Shown: positions 8,513 through 18,188, numbered from the stretch's first letter. The stretch is 64,000 nucleotides of DNA from a bacterium (GCA_030535455.1 JAUNJY010000008.1:1-64000); one strand, 5' to 3'. Numbers and translations are program-made. The notes: a model not told the origin generated them from the sequence alone.

Positions 8513-8717
8513 TCAATATAAAATGTTTTCATCTCATTATCCGCGTATAAATTACTGATACTGCTATTTTATGCACTAATTTTAAATAGCTATACTGATC
8601 CTATCTCCTTCCATTTCGGCAACCAATTTAAAGTAACTTTAAACGCATCTATAGCTGGAAACAGAATTCTTAATAATTTTCTGGCAGCACTAGATATATA
8701 TAAGACATTAGACTGAA
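8513..8717. other. Intergenic stretch, nothing recognised
   Basis: AT-rich sequence between two terminators that face each other. No open frame with a ribosome site, no repeat. Confidence 0.4.
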
Positions 8718-8763
8718 CAAAAAAAGTAGTCTTGGGTACTTTGATTCCGTACCCAAGACTACT
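8718..8763 (-). terminator. Strong terminator of the type I restriction operon
   Basis: Perfect 15-bp arms AGTAGTCTTGGGTAC (8725-8739) and GTACCCAAGACTACT (8749-8763). On the minus strand the stem is followed by a T run (A run at 8718-8725 on the plus strand). It ends the operon about 70 bases after hsdR. Confidence 0.9.
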
Positions 8764-8831
8764 TCTTCCTACATCATTGTATCAACGTAATATTCGTACC
8801 CCTTCGGGGGCGCATTAGCTCCTACAACATT

Positions 8832-11800
8832 CTACGCAATCGTAGTTTCACTATTCATTTTAATTTCTCCAAGAACACCCATAATACCTTGTGCTGCTGC
8901 CATGTTATCCTTGAAGATACTTGTAATACTTCCTAATGTTCTAAATGGTTCTTCCATTAGAACACGATTGTCATCGACCATACCGTTTGTAACAACATAA
9001 TCGATAATCAGCTTTACAAATCGAATCTGATTTACATTCATTCTTTCTTCGCTTAAGAACTCACTAAACGCTTCATTTGCTGCCTGTCGATCTAAGCCAA
9101 CAATCTTACGCACTAGTTTGCTTACAGGAGTATCGCCATATTCCTTCTCGTAATCGGATTTACTGCCTAGTTCCTCCCATAGTACGTGTTCTAACTGCTG
9201 CAACTCGTTCTTATTAAGTTTCTTGTTATTACGAAGCTTGTACACCGCCAACATATCCTTGTGGTATCGTAAATAAAACTCTACCTTCTTTTTATATGCC
9301 TTTAGATCATTAGAATTATACATCGCTTCATTTTCATGTAACTCAAGAATCTCATCTTTAAAATCTGTATAGTAAATCTTCTGCTGCTTCTTCTCGATGA
9401 ATTTCAGCAAATCTCTCAAAGCAATTCTAACTGTTTCCATCTCGAATACATCTGCATTATCCCAGAACTCAGATGTCAGTACACGTTCAATAACTGCCTT
9501 CTGTTCCAACACTTGAGGTACTGTTCCAAGCTTTGATAATTGCTCTGCTGTCTGCACAATACTCATAATAGGCTTGCTTGCATTCTTATTCTGAAGGTAA
9601 GCAAGATCAACCGTATACACTAGATAATCAAATCTCTTTGCTAACTCATCATCTTCGATTGGATTAATGATTGGCGAAATATGATCTTTAATCTCTGTTA
9701 CACTATTAGAATTTAACTGTTGCCATGCTGCTTCTTCTTTATACATCTCGACCTGTCTTTGATGCATCTTCACTCGGAAGTTATTCATATTTAGTTCTTG
9801 CACTGCTGTTAATAAATCGTTTTTGAGCTTGTTTCTATATGCAATATACTCTTCTGTCTGATATTTGATATCTTGAAGCTCTCTTACAATCTCTAACTTC
9901 GTATTAAAGATCTTTTCTGTAAGACTTGCACCTATTGCGGAATCCATACCCTTCGGATTCATTCTGAAGAAATCAAAGTTACTACAGTAATCAAAGATTA
10001 AGAATCCTTTCTTATCTTCTCCTATTCCATAGAGATTTTTGCACAATCTAGTACCACGTCCAATCATTTGCCAGAACTTAGATTTAGAACGTATCTTCTT
10101 AAAGAATACAAGATTTAAAATCTCTGGGATATCAATACCTGTATCTAACATATCTACGGATACAGCAATCTGTGGCAGCTTGTCCTTTGTACTGAAATCA
10201 TCAATTAGCGTGTCTACGTAATTAATGCTGTAATCCATCTGCTTAATATAGGAATCACCTAAATTCGGATACAACACATTAAATCGTTCTACAATTGCTT
10301 TTGCATGTTTACTGTTCTTTGCAAAGATAACTGTTTTACCTATCTTATCTCCACCTTCTACTTTAAGTCCTGATTCCATCAGCTTATTTATAACCATGTC
10401 AATGGTATTCGCATTAAATAGCCATTCGTTGACAGCGTTACTATCAATGTCTGTGTCAACTGTCTCATCATTATCGAACTTTTCTTCAAACTGTTCCTTC
10501 TCTTCTTCTGATAAGTCAGAATAGTGAATCCCATTTTCCATAATTTTAGATTTTACTTCAATGGTCTTATAATCAACTAGATATTCATCCTCAACCGCTT
10601 GCTCTAACTCATATGCATAGGTTGGAACGCCACTCTCCATATTAAATACTGTATACGTATTCTTATCAATTTCGTCCTTAGGAGTTGCCGTAAGACCTAG
10701 TAGCATAGCATCAAAATAATTGAAAATATCTTGATATTTCTTATAAATACTTCTATGGCTTTCATCCACAATAATCAAGTCAAAATGCGCTGGTGTAAAT
10801 AACTTACTTCCGTCTTTTGTCTTGGTTTCGTCAATTGCATTAAGCATAGTAGGATATGTAGAAAATATCATACGTGCTTGTTCTGGACTATCTTTAGAAT
10901 CTAATAGATTACATAAAGATAAGTTCGGTAACAGGTTATTAAAGTTCTTCTTCGCCTGCTTCACTAACGCTTTACGATCTGCCAAGAAAAGAATGTTCTT
11001 CACATAGTTATGTCGCATCAGTACATCTACAATAGAAATGGCTGTACGTGTCTTTCCGCTGCCTGTTGCCATAACAAGAAGCATCTTCCTCTGCTTCTGA
11101 TCAACTGCATTACATACTGCCATAATCGCTTCCTTTTGATAGTAACGATTTGAGATATTATCATTGATTGCTACATTATCTAACGACTTTCTACTTGTAC
11201 GACGATCCATAATTAGCTGTAACTCTTCTTTAGTAAAAATACCGGATACTTTTCTCTTCGGAAATCCATCGTAGTCATTACAATAATCGAATTCAAATCC
11301 ATTGGTTGTAAAGATTAATGGACGCTGCCCATATTGATTCTGTAAGCAGTCTGCATACAGCTTTGCCTGTTGTGATCCTACAATTGTATCCTTGCTTGTT
11401 TTCTTCGCTTCAATTACCGCTAATGGTTTTCCGTTTGTTCCGTATAGAACGTAATCAACATAGCCAAGTCCTGTATTGTTTGGCATGCCTTCTACTTCTA
11501 CTTCAGTGATGCAGTCAACATCCATTTTCCATCCAGCTAATGCTATTTCTACATCAATAAATTTTTCACGTGTCAATGCTTCACTGATTGCATCCACCTT
11601 AAATACGTTGTTATGAATATGTTGCTGTCTTTGTTTTGTCAATTCATTACGTAATGCTTCATTCTCTTTACGTACTTCCTCGATTGTCTTATCTTTCTGA
11701 CTTAGCTTTTCATAGTATTCCTTATTTTCTTCCGGTCGTTTTTTCTGCGATGTGCTTGTCTCTAAAATAGTTTCATCAAAGTCCGCACAAGTATACTCAT

Positions 11801-12182
11801 CGGAATAGCAATAATCGATCCAACGAATAAACTCATGCAAGTTGCGCAAGGAAAGAATTGCTTCATCACGTTTAATTGTCTCATTCGTATGCACAGCCTT
11901 ATTTCCTAAACGAATTACATATTTAATCATAGGAAATAGATTTGGTTCAATAATATCAAGAAATGACTGCTCATGAATCAAACTCGATACATTGTTCTGG
12001 TATGGAATTCTTAAATCATTATCATATCCATATACCCACTTTACGCTTAACTCCATCGCTCTTCTTGCTAAAATCGCGGATGTGGCTGGTGAAATCAAAA
12101 GAGATTTCTCTGCTTCAATGGCTTGGTCTGCGAATGAAGAATATATTTCTTTAGTTTTTAAAAAATCAAAATTAGTGCACAT
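8832..12182 (-). CDS. hsdR: Type I restriction enzyme, motor/nuclease subunit R
   Basis: 1116 aa. An N-terminal DUF4145-like helical region (about 15-125) and a coiled segment (150-190) precede the PD-(D/E)xK nuclease with D243, E258 and K260 (GYVDYVLYG, AVIEAKKT), then Q271/Y276. The SF2 helicase motor follows: Q-motif RYYQKEAI (346-353), Walker A MATGSGKT (371-378), Walker B VDESHRS, motif III GLTATP, and motif VI QMIGRGTRL. The C-terminal part is the helical region that docks on the methylase. It pumps DNA and cuts unmethylated DNA away from the recognition site, in complex with HsdM and HsdS. It is last in the operon hsdM-hsdS-recombinase-hsdR. AAGGGGGG precedes the ATG. The frame is intact. 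Confidence 0.95.
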   Translation of the reverse strand: MCTNFDFLKTKEIYSSFADQAIEAEKSLLISPATSAILARRAMELSVKWVYGYDNDLRIPYQNNVSSLIHEQSFLDIIEPNLFPMIKYVIRLGNKAVHTNETIKRDEAILSLRNLHEFIRWIDYCYSDEYTCADFDETILETSTSQKKRPEENKEYYEKLSQKDKTIEEVRKENEALRNELTKQRQQHIHNNVFKVDAISEALTREKFIDVEIALAGWKMDVDCITEVEVEGMPNNTGLGYVDYVLYGTNGKPLAVIEAKKTSKDTIVGSQQAKLYADCLQNQYGQRPLIFTTNGFEFDYCNDYDGFPKRKVSGIFTKEELQLIMDRRTSRKSLDNVAINDNISNRYYQKEAIMAVCNAVDQKQRKMLLVMATGSGKTRTAISIVDVLMRHNYVKNILFLADRKALVKQAKKNFNNLLPNLSLCNLLDSKDSPEQARMIFSTYPTMLNAIDETKTKDGSKLFTPAHFDLIIVDESHRSIYKKYQDIFNYFDAMLLGLTATPKDEIDKNTYTVFNMESGVPTYAYELEQAVEDEYLVDYKTIEVKSKIMENGIHYSDLSEEEKEQFEEKFDNDETVDTDIDSNAVNEWLFNANTIDMVINKLMESGLKVEGGDKIGKTVIFAKNSKHAKAIVERFNVLYPNLGDSYIKQMDYSINYVDTLIDDFSTKDKLPQIAVSVDMLDTGIDIPEILNLVFFKKIRSKSKFWQMIGRGTRLCKNLYGIGEDKKGFLIFDYCSNFDFFRMNPKGMDSAIGASLTEKIFNTKLEIVRELQDIKYQTEEYIAYRNKLKNDLLTAVQELNMNNFRVKMHQRQVEMYKEEAAWQQLNSNSVTEIKDHISPIINPIEDDELAKRFDYLVYTVDLAYLQNKNASKPIMSIVQTAEQLSKLGTVPQVLEQKAVIERVLTSEFWDNADVFEMETVRIALRDLLKFIEKKQQKIYYTDFKDEILELHENEAMYNSNDLKAYKKKVEFYLRYHKDMLAVYKLRNNKKLNKNELQQLEHVLWEELGSKSDYEKEYGDTPVSKLVRKIVGLDRQAANEAFSEFLSEERMNVNQIRFVKLIIDYVVTNGMVDDNRVLMEEPFRTLGSITSIFKDNMAAAQGIMGVLGEIKMNSETTIA

Positions 12183-12209
12183 ATAGGCCCCCCTTTATCC
12201 GTATAATGA

Positions 12210-13190
12210 CTATCCAATATACTTTTTGTGTGACAGTTTCACATTACTCTGTTTTACCAATGCATACTGTAATGTAGTGTCTATCGTTTCGTGTCCCAAT
12301 AGCTTTTGTACTTGTTCTATTGGCATACCTTTATCAATTGCATTTGTTGCAAGTGTTCTTCTAAATTTATGTGGATGAACTTTTGGGATATTCAACTGCT
12401 TACCTAGTCGACGTAATCTTATCTCAATACCGGAAATCTGCAAACGATTATATGGTTTTAATAAAGTTACAAATAATGCCTCATTCGTATCTGTTCTTTT
12501 CTCTAGATACTCTTGTAAATGCAATTTGGTTCTTGCATCAAAGTAAACTCTTCTCTGCTTCGATCCTTTTCCAGAAACAACACATTCTCTCTCGGTGAAT
12601 TTGATATCGCTACGATTTAATTTGACTAGTTCGCCTACTCTCATTCCAGTAGATGATAATATATCTATAATTGCTAAATCTCTTATATTCTTGCAATGAT
12701 CTCTCATTGATTCTATCATTTCATCTGTATAGACTTCTCTCACTAACTTTTCTGTCTTAACTCTATGAATTCTACGAACCGGATTCTTTACTATATAGTT
12801 TTCGTCTTCTAGCCACGAAAAGAAACTAGATAAATTCCGTCTTACATTATCTAATGTTATTCTGCTACACGTACTGCTGTTTTGAAACTCTATAAGATAA
12901 CTTCTTAATACTTCTGTTGTTATTTCCCTATAGTCGCAGTGAATAGTGTTTAACATCCTATTTATCGTTGAACCATAGTAAGAAAGTGTGCTTTCCGAAC
13001 ATCCTTCTAACCGCTTTGACTTTAGAAACTGCTCTAAAATCTGCTGATTTACATTCAATGTACTTGGGAACAACTCTCGCTCCTCATCATCTCTATATTG
13101 AGTTAGTACCTGATGAAGATATTCCATTTGAGACTCATTTAAAACTTCCCATAATTTCATTTCGATTTCTTTCATTGTCGTTTCATTCAA
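12210..13190 (-). CDS. Tyrosine recombinase embedded in the type I RM operon
   Basis: 326 aa XerC/D-like integrase. SAM-like core-binding domain at about 45-135, catalytic domain 150-326 with the full set: R184 (TGMRVGELVKL), K208 (GKGSKQR), H274 and R277 (HPHKFRR), H300 (LLGHETIDTT) and the nucleophile Y309 (LQYA). The start is a TTG at 13190 with GGAGG eight bases upstream. Recombinases in this position are known to invert hsdS segments and switch methylation specificity; that role is inferred here, since only one hsdS is in the window. The mRNA start lies in a hairpin (13189-13228), suggesting low or controlled translation. It sits between hsdS (75 bp upstream) and hsdR (27 bp downstream). 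Confidence 0.9.
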   Translation of the reverse strand: MNETTMKEIEMKLWEVLNESQMEYLHQVLTQYRDDEERELFPSTLNVNQQILEQFLKSKRLEGCSESTLSYYGSTINRMLNTIHCDYREITTEVLRSYLIEFQNSSTCSRITLDNVRRNLSSFFSWLEDENYIVKNPVRRIHRVKTEKLVREVYTDEMIESMRDHCKNIRDLAIIDILSSTGMRVGELVKLNRSDIKFTERECVVSGKGSKQRRVYFDARTKLHLQEYLEKRTDTNEALFVTLLKPYNRLQISGIEIRLRRLGKQLNIPKVHPHKFRRTLATNAIDKGMPIEQVQKLLGHETIDTTLQYALVKQSNVKLSHKKYIG

Positions 13191-13228
13191 GGTTATAGCC
13201 TCCTACTTATATTGTTTGCTATAACCTT
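13189..13228 (-). promoter_or_regulatory. Inverted repeat over the recombinase ribosome site and start codon
   Basis: Arms AAGGTTATAGC (13189-13199, plus strand) and GCTATAACCTT (13218-13228), 11 of 11 bases, 18-base loop. In the transcript the GGAG lies in the loop and the TTG start overlaps the end of the stem, so folding would hide the start. Alternatives: a binding or crossover site for the recombinase itself. Confidence 0.65.
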
Positions 13229-13264
13229 TCCATGAATAATGATTCTATACTACTCGAAACAAAC

Positions 13265-14446
13265 TTAACTGTTAAATGCTTCGTGCATTAACGCCTGAAA
13301 CTGTGTTTCGAGTTCTGTTAAGCTTTGCTGTAAGATAACTTTCTGTTTATCGATCTGCTCAACAAAAGAAATATACTTATTCTGCATTTCAATAGGTGGA
13401 CAAATAATTGGGAATTCCTCAATATGATTTTTGTTTAACTGTCGCTTATCTATTCCACCTACACATACGCTTCTTATATAACCTCTATATTCATCCGAAA
13501 CTAAAATTCTTAAAATAAATCGGTTATTTACACCAGGTTTTAGTCTTATAAAATACACATGACCATTTACATTTGCCGCATCATCTTCACCTAAATACAT
13601 AGCAGCTCTTCCTAAAGAACTATTTTCTGTATTTATCCTTCCTGTTTTCGTCATTAAGATATCACCATGTTTTAAACTACTTCTACTCATACTTGCATGA
13701 GTAGAAGCGTCAATATATGCAACATCATCTAACTCCAATCGATCTTTCCAGACATTCTGACTTCTAAAGAACATAATACCCTCATCAACATATACCTGCT
13801 CGCCACCTTTAGGTGTATTTCCACTATTAATATGAGTGGATAATTCACCTAATTCTTTAACTTCCCAATTCATAGGATTTGTTACCGCATTACCAAACAT
13901 CTCGATAAATCGGGATTTAATTAACTCATTCAATAATACCAACTGTTTTTGTCGTTGAGAAATTATGTCTTCAATTAGACCTAACCTATGAATTACTTCT
14001 TTTTGTTCATCTATGGATATTAATTCAAATGAAACATTCTTTAAATACCCTCCTGAAATATTGGGTTGTGCTCCTCCTACTCCATCCTTAACAAACTTAT
14101 CTTTTTGACTTCTAAAGAAATAGTACAAATATTCTGGAATTACATCTTCACTCTTTGGAAAAGCAGCACACGCCTGATTAGTACAAGCATCGGTCTTTAG
14201 AATTGAAGTTGCACCAATCGTTGCACCATACATAGCTATAAGGACAGTATCTGGTGCATACATTTTTGCGGAAGAGTTATTTAGCCCTTCTTCCGTAATA
14301 TAATCTTCTGTTTCATAAAGATATCTTACTTTGAGATCACCTGTTTTCACCCATTTTATATCACCATCAGCATAATACTCCTGATGAGATTTTGATGGTG
14401 TTCCACCTGATGAAACTTTGTAAATATCACCTAACTTTACTTTCAT
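13265..14446 (-). CDS. hsdS: Type I restriction-modification specificity subunit S
   Basis: 393 aa with two target recognition domains, each opening the usual way: KLGDIYKVSSGGTPSKSHQE (res 4-23) and ELGELSTHINSGNTPKGG (about 197-214). Each TRD ends in a coiled conserved region: DEQKEVIHRLGLIEDIISQR leading to ELIKSRFIEMFG in the middle, and IEMQNKYISFVEQIDKQK at the end. It chooses the bipartite DNA site for both methylation and cutting. It lies 70 bp after hsdM. The middle conserved region is where inversion with a second hsdS copy would occur in shufflon-type systems; no second copy is visible between 8.3 and 16.5 kb. Confidence 0.93.
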   Translation of the reverse strand: MKVKLGDIYKVSSGGTPSKSHQEYYADGDIKWVKTGDLKVRYLYETEDYITEEGLNNSSAKMYAPDTVLIAMYGATIGATSILKTDACTNQACAAFPKSEDVIPEYLYYFFRSQKDKFVKDGVGGAQPNISGGYLKNVSFELISIDEQKEVIHRLGLIEDIISQRQKQLVLLNELIKSRFIEMFGNAVTNPMNWEVKELGELSTHINSGNTPKGGEQVYVDEGIMFFRSQNVWKDRLELDDVAYIDASTHASMSRSSLKHGDILMTKTGRINTENSSLGRAAMYLGEDDAANVNGHVYFIRLKPGVNNRFILRILVSDEYRGYIRSVCVGGIDKRQLNKNHIEEFPIICPPIEMQNKYISFVEQIDKQKVILQQSLTELETQFQALMHEAFNS

Positions 14447-14516
14447 CTATCATTCCTACAAATCTGAATTTGTCTTTCTAACAAATACTGATTTCCTTTC
14501 TCTTTCCATTCATCTT

Positions 14517-15974
14517 CTACTTTTCTAACATGTTAGCAAGCTCAGCTAATCCTTGTTGAATTTCAATCTCAAGCTTATTAATTCTTTCGAGAATTACAGT
14601 AGGAGCATCATAATGAACTTCTTCATATTCAATCTCTTTATACTTGTTGATAGATAAGTCATATCCATTGTTAATAATCTCATCCACCGGTACAAAGAAA
14701 CTCTGTTCCGTACGTTTTCGTTCATCTTCCTCTTCTAAATTACTAAATCTCTCAACAATATCCGGAATATTATTTTCTTCAATTTGCTGTCTCTTATCAT
14801 CTAAGCTGTATCCATCTGCTTTCATGTCATAGAACCAAACCTTATCTGTTCCGCCAGCATTTGTCTTTGTAAAGATAAGTACCGCGGTAGAAACTCCGGC
14901 ATATGGTTTAAACACACCACTTGGCATTGAGATTACTGCTTCTAATTTTTGATTTTCTACAATCTCTTTACGGATCTCTTTATGTGCCTTACTGCTGCCG
15001 AATAAAACGCCATCTGGAATGATTGTTGCACTTCTTCCTCCAACTTTTAAAGAACGAATGATTTCAGCTAAGAATAGTAACTCTGTCTTCTTTGTCTTCG
15101 TTACTTTCAGTAAATCCGCACTTACGGCTTCGTAATCAAGGGAACCTTTAAATGGTGGATTTGCTAATACCAATGTATATTTTTCAGAATCAGTATTTTG
15201 TTCCGATAAGCTATCTTTATATTCAATATTTGGATTGTCTACACCATGGAGCATCATATTCATTGCACCGATACGGAGCATTGTTCTATCCATATCAAAT
15301 CCGTAAAACATATCATTGTTAAAATGTTCTTTTAACCCAGCATTTAAGAATAGATCTGCATGATGTTCTCTTAAATATTCCTGCGCTGCAACTAAGAAAC
15401 CAGCACTACCCATTGCTGGATCTACAATTATATCAGATGGTGTTGGTTTCATTAGATCAACCATCATCTTAATAATATGTCTTGGCGTTCTAAACTGTCC
15501 ATTTGTTCCAGCTGTTGCTACTTTCGATAATAAATATTCGTATAAATCACCTTTTGCATCATGACCAGACATATCTAACTGATCAATTCCATCTACAATT
15601 TTAGATAGCATCTGTGGTGTCGGAATTTTAAAGATTGCATCACCCATGTATTTTGAATATGCTGATTCTCCATCTTGATGTAAGTTCTTAATAAATGGGA
15701 ATGCTTCATTCATAACAATCTGATACATATTAGAAGCTTCTTCATTCTTGAATTTACTCCATCTTAAGTACTGCTTATCACCTGGAAATACTCCTTCAAA
15801 TGGTAAGCCTAATAATACAGCATCGCTTTCTTGTGCTGCTTCTACTTCGTCTAATTGTTTCATGAATAGTAAATATGTGAACTGCTCTATCACTTCTAAT
15901 GGATTGGTAATTCCGCCAGTCCAGAATGTTTCCCATATACGATCAACTTTACTTCTTAATTCTCCAGTAATCAT
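14517..15974 (-). CDS. hsdM: Type I restriction-modification DNA methylase subunit M
   Basis: 485 aa. N-terminal HsdM_N helical domain (GELRSKVDRIWETFWTGGIT, res 3-22) and an N6-adenine methyltransferase domain: SAM motif DPAMGSAGFLVAA (about 182-194) and catalytic NPPF. It methylates adenine at the sites chosen by HsdS and protects host DNA. It is first in the operon. The ATG has AAAGGAGAT upstream. A TATGGTAAAATAG stretch about 50 bases before the start is a plausible -10 region. Confidence 0.95.
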   Translation of the reverse strand: MITGELRSKVDRIWETFWTGGITNPLEVIEQFTYLLFMKQLDEVEAAQESDAVLLGLPFEGVFPGDKQYLRWSKFKNEEASNMYQIVMNEAFPFIKNLHQDGESAYSKYMGDAIFKIPTPQMLSKIVDGIDQLDMSGHDAKGDLYEYLLSKVATAGTNGQFRTPRHIIKMMVDLMKPTPSDIIVDPAMGSAGFLVAAQEYLREHHADLFLNAGLKEHFNNDMFYGFDMDRTMLRIGAMNMMLHGVDNPNIEYKDSLSEQNTDSEKYTLVLANPPFKGSLDYEAVSADLLKVTKTKKTELLFLAEIIRSLKVGGRSATIIPDGVLFGSSKAHKEIRKEIVENQKLEAVISMPSGVFKPYAGVSTAVLIFTKTNAGGTDKVWFYDMKADGYSLDDKRQQIEENNIPDIVERFSNLEEEDERKRTEQSFFVPVDEIINNGYDLSINKYKEIEYEEVHYDAPTVILERINKLEIEIQQGLAELANMLEK

Positions 15975-16286
15975 TTCTATCTCCTTTTGTCTATCGTTTT
16001 ATATAGTACTATTTTACCATAAAATTGATTATTGAACCATCCTTATTGCTAAGTTTCGACATGTGTTTTGCAAGTATTTTACCATAGCTCTTTTTGTCTT
16101 ATACACATAGTCTCTTATATATAAATGATTACTACACCATAAACCGCGTAAAATCAAGCTTTTCGCTTTCAGCTTTATGTATTTTTAATAGTTTCACTCG
16201 TTTTGTCGTTTCCGATTTTCATAGTTCTTTTTTATCTTTCTTCGCTGCTCCACCTTATGTATTCAAACTTTTCTTTCACATAAAAA
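15975..16286. other. Intergenic stretch upstream of hsdM with a repeated promoter-like motif
   Basis: About 310 bases. The 12-mer TATTTTACCATA occurs twice in the same orientation (16010-16021 and 16075-16086); read on the minus strand it is TATGGTAAAATA, close to an extended -10 box, so hsdM may have two promoters. A 105-codon plus-strand frame across 16094-16411 has no ribosome site and odd composition and is not called. Confidence 0.4.
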
Positions 16287-16309
16287 AGACAGGAACTTTC
16301 ATTCCTGCC
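16284..16309 (-). terminator. Probable terminator downstream of metA
   Basis: CAGGAA/TTCCTG stem with a short loop at 16290-16307, followed on the minus strand by TCTTTTTTA. It lies about 175 bases after the metA stop. Confidence 0.5.
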
Positions 16310-16483
16310 TTCTCTCGACTTCATGACCTGCTATTTTCTAATTACGCCAAATGCCGTTTTCCATTACGCCATTTCTACGCCAATTTGATAATAATTTATA
16401 ATATTTTATAACAAGTTATAACATTTTCACTTTTTCAATAACTTCTCTGTTTCCTTTATTATAAGGGTTTCCGTAGATACACC

Positions 16484-17389
16484 TTACCACTCATAAGGCG
16501 TATTCTGGTAAACATAATAATTAATCCAGTTGCAATAAAGCGCATTCGAAGCGCTTCTCCAAGACAATTTTGGAGTCTTCTCCGGATCATCTCCTGGATA
16601 ATAATTCACCGGCTTCTTAATCTCCAGTCCTTTGGCAACATCCCTCTTATATTCTTTATCAAGTGTAACTCGATCATACTCCAGATGTCCAGTTACAAAG
16701 ATCTGTCTGCCATCCTCGCTCATCACCAAGAACACTCCAGCTTCCTCAGACTCAGCCAATATGGTTAGGCCCTGACATGCTGCAATATCCTCTTTTTTAT
16801 TATATGTATATCTGGATTGAGGCGCAAAGAAATAGTCATCAAAGCCTCTTACCAAAGGCTCTTTATGGTGCAGCAGCTTATGCTCGTACACACCAAATAA
16901 TTTTTCTTTTAAATCATATTTCTTAATTCCAAAGTGATGGTACATTCCTGCCTGGGCACCCCAGCATAGATGAAGCGTACTTGTCACATGAGTCTTGCTC
17001 CAGTCCATGATCTTTTCAAGTTCATCCCAATACGCTACTTCCTCAAATGCCATTTGCTCTACCGGCGCACCTGTGATGATCAAACCATCAAACTTTTGGT
17101 TACACACATCTTCATAAGTCATATAGAAATTTTCCAAATGACTAAGGGCTGTGTTTTTTCCTGTGTAGCTGGCTGTCGTTAAGAAGGTTAAGTCCAGCTG
17201 CAGCGGAGTGTTTGATAACTGGCGAAGGATCTGGACTTCCGTATCCTCTTTTAATGGCATCAGATTTAGAATTGCAATCTTTAATGGACGGATATCCTGC
17301 GACATGGCACGATTTTCATCCATAATAAATATATTTTCATTTTCAAGAACTAGTTTAGCGGGTAAATTATTTTGAACCTTAATAGGCAT
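16484..17389 (-). CDS. metA: Homoserine O-acetyltransferase (MetA family)
   Basis: 301 aa, the usual MetA length, from the ATG at 17389 (GGGAGGG upstream; an upstream in-frame start lacks one). It acylates homoserine in the first committed step of methionine synthesis, in the cytosol. Visible active site: nucleophile C142 (HLCWGAQAGM), H235 and E237 (VTGHLEYDR). Position 111 is Glu (ITGAPVEQMAFEEV). In this family Glu at 111 goes with acetyl-CoA and Gly with succinyl-CoA, so I infer an acetyltransferase despite the traditional succinyl name. Single gene with its own promoter (17434-17463). No SAM riboswitch fits in the short leader. Confidence 0.93.
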   Translation of the reverse strand: MPIKVQNNLPAKLVLENENIFIMDENRAMSQDIRPLKIAILNLMPLKEDTEVQILRQLSNTPLQLDLTFLTTASYTGKNTALSHLENFYMTYEDVCNQKFDGLIITGAPVEQMAFEEVAYWDELEKIMDWSKTHVTSTLHLCWGAQAGMYHHFGIKKYDLKEKLFGVYEHKLLHHKEPLVRGFDDYFFAPQSRYTYNKKEDIAACQGLTILAESEEAGVFLVMSEDGRQIFVTGHLEYDRVTLDKEYKRDVAKGLEIKKPVNYYPGDDPEKTPKLSWRSASNALYCNWINYYVYQNTPYEW

Positions 17390-17433
17390 ACTAACGCCCT
17401 CCCATCTTTCGTTTCGATTCATGATTTTGGTCT

Positions 17434-17463
17434 ATTATACTATATATTGGCAGTGCAGTTCAA
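17434..17463 (-). promoter_or_regulatory. Sigma-A type promoter of metA
   Basis: On the minus strand: TTGAAC (17458-17463), an 18-base spacer, and a perfect TATAAT (17434-17439), about 45 bases upstream of the metA ATG. Confidence 0.65.
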
Positions 17464-17506
17464 CAATGCATAAAAAAATCCTGCTCTCGGCAAATCAGAA
17501 TTGATA

Positions 17507-18022
17507 TTATAAATCAACATTAATTTTATATTCATCATCAATCAGAATATAGTTTGCCTTATATTTTTGACATAGTCTTAAAACACGAGCATTATCCTCT
17601 AAAACGCTTTCCAAAATACAGTACTCATCATCTAAGCGTTTTTCAATAACATTTGCATATTGCTTTATATCATTAAAATGATTTTTTATATAGTTCTCGC
17701 TCATTACCAAACAATAATACCTGATGCCATTACTATATTCATCTTCAAAATCACTTTTCCAATCAAAGGGAATATAACAACCCTCAATGATAAGATTTTG
17801 ATTGTTCTCTATCGCTGTTTTTATTATCTCACAAACAATCGGCCACAAATATTTTGTCAAGTCATCATCATCGCTCAAAGGAGTAAGATTGGTATTACCA
17901 CTACGAATTAACCCCATTTTCAAATGATCTATTGATAAATATGGGTATTTATATTTTTCAAGCAACTTTTGAGCAAGGGCAGTCTTGCCTGTGTGCGAGG
18001 CACCTGTTATCAAAATGATCAT
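17507..18022 (-). CDS. P-loop nucleoside/adenylate-kinase-like protein
   Basis: 171 aa AAA_33/zeta-type P-loop kinase. Walker A GASHTGKT (res 7-14) follows the first strand MIILIT; SIDHLKMGLIRSG (about 30-42) resembles the substrate-side segment of small-molecule kinases; NLIIEGCYIPFDW (about 75-87) is the Walker B-like strand. The C-terminal helices form a lid. The substrate is not visible. Related short kinases phosphorylate nucleotides, sugars or antibiotics, so no specific name is justified. Frame intact; ATG at 18022 with GGAG before it. Confidence 0.65.
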   Translation of the reverse strand: MIILITGASHTGKTALAQKLLEKYKYPYLSIDHLKMGLIRSGNTNLTPLSDDDDLTKYLWPIVCEIIKTAIENNQNLIIEGCYIPFDWKSDFEDEYSNGIRYYCLVMSENYIKNHFNDIKQYANVIEKRLDDEYCILESVLEDNARVLRLCQKYKANYILIDDEYKINVDL

Positions 18023-18148
18023 CTTTTATCCTCCATTATCTCGGCTAATTCAAATTTGTCTAAAAGCCATTTCCTCTTTTATAATAACTATTTTCAACTG
18101 TTTCAACAATCAGATGACAGCATCTTCCTTTCCGGTAAATCAAAAAAT

Positions 18149-18188
18149 GCCTCCAAGCGAAAAGACTACATAAGTCACACCTGGAGGC
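18149..18188 (-). terminator. Terminator of ligA
   Basis: Arms GCCTCCA (18149-18155) and TGGAGGC (18182-18188) followed on the minus strand by ATTTTTTG, just after the ligA stop. Confidence 0.8.

Noticed and set aside
16094-16411. 105-codon plus-strand open frame upstream of hsdM
   Set aside because: No ribosome site, Phe/Ser/Leu-rich product typical of AT-rich non-coding DNA, and it crosses the probable metA terminator.
16484-17500. SAM or T-box riboswitch before metA
   Set aside because: The promoter at 17434-17463 leaves a leader of only about 40 bases, too short for either.
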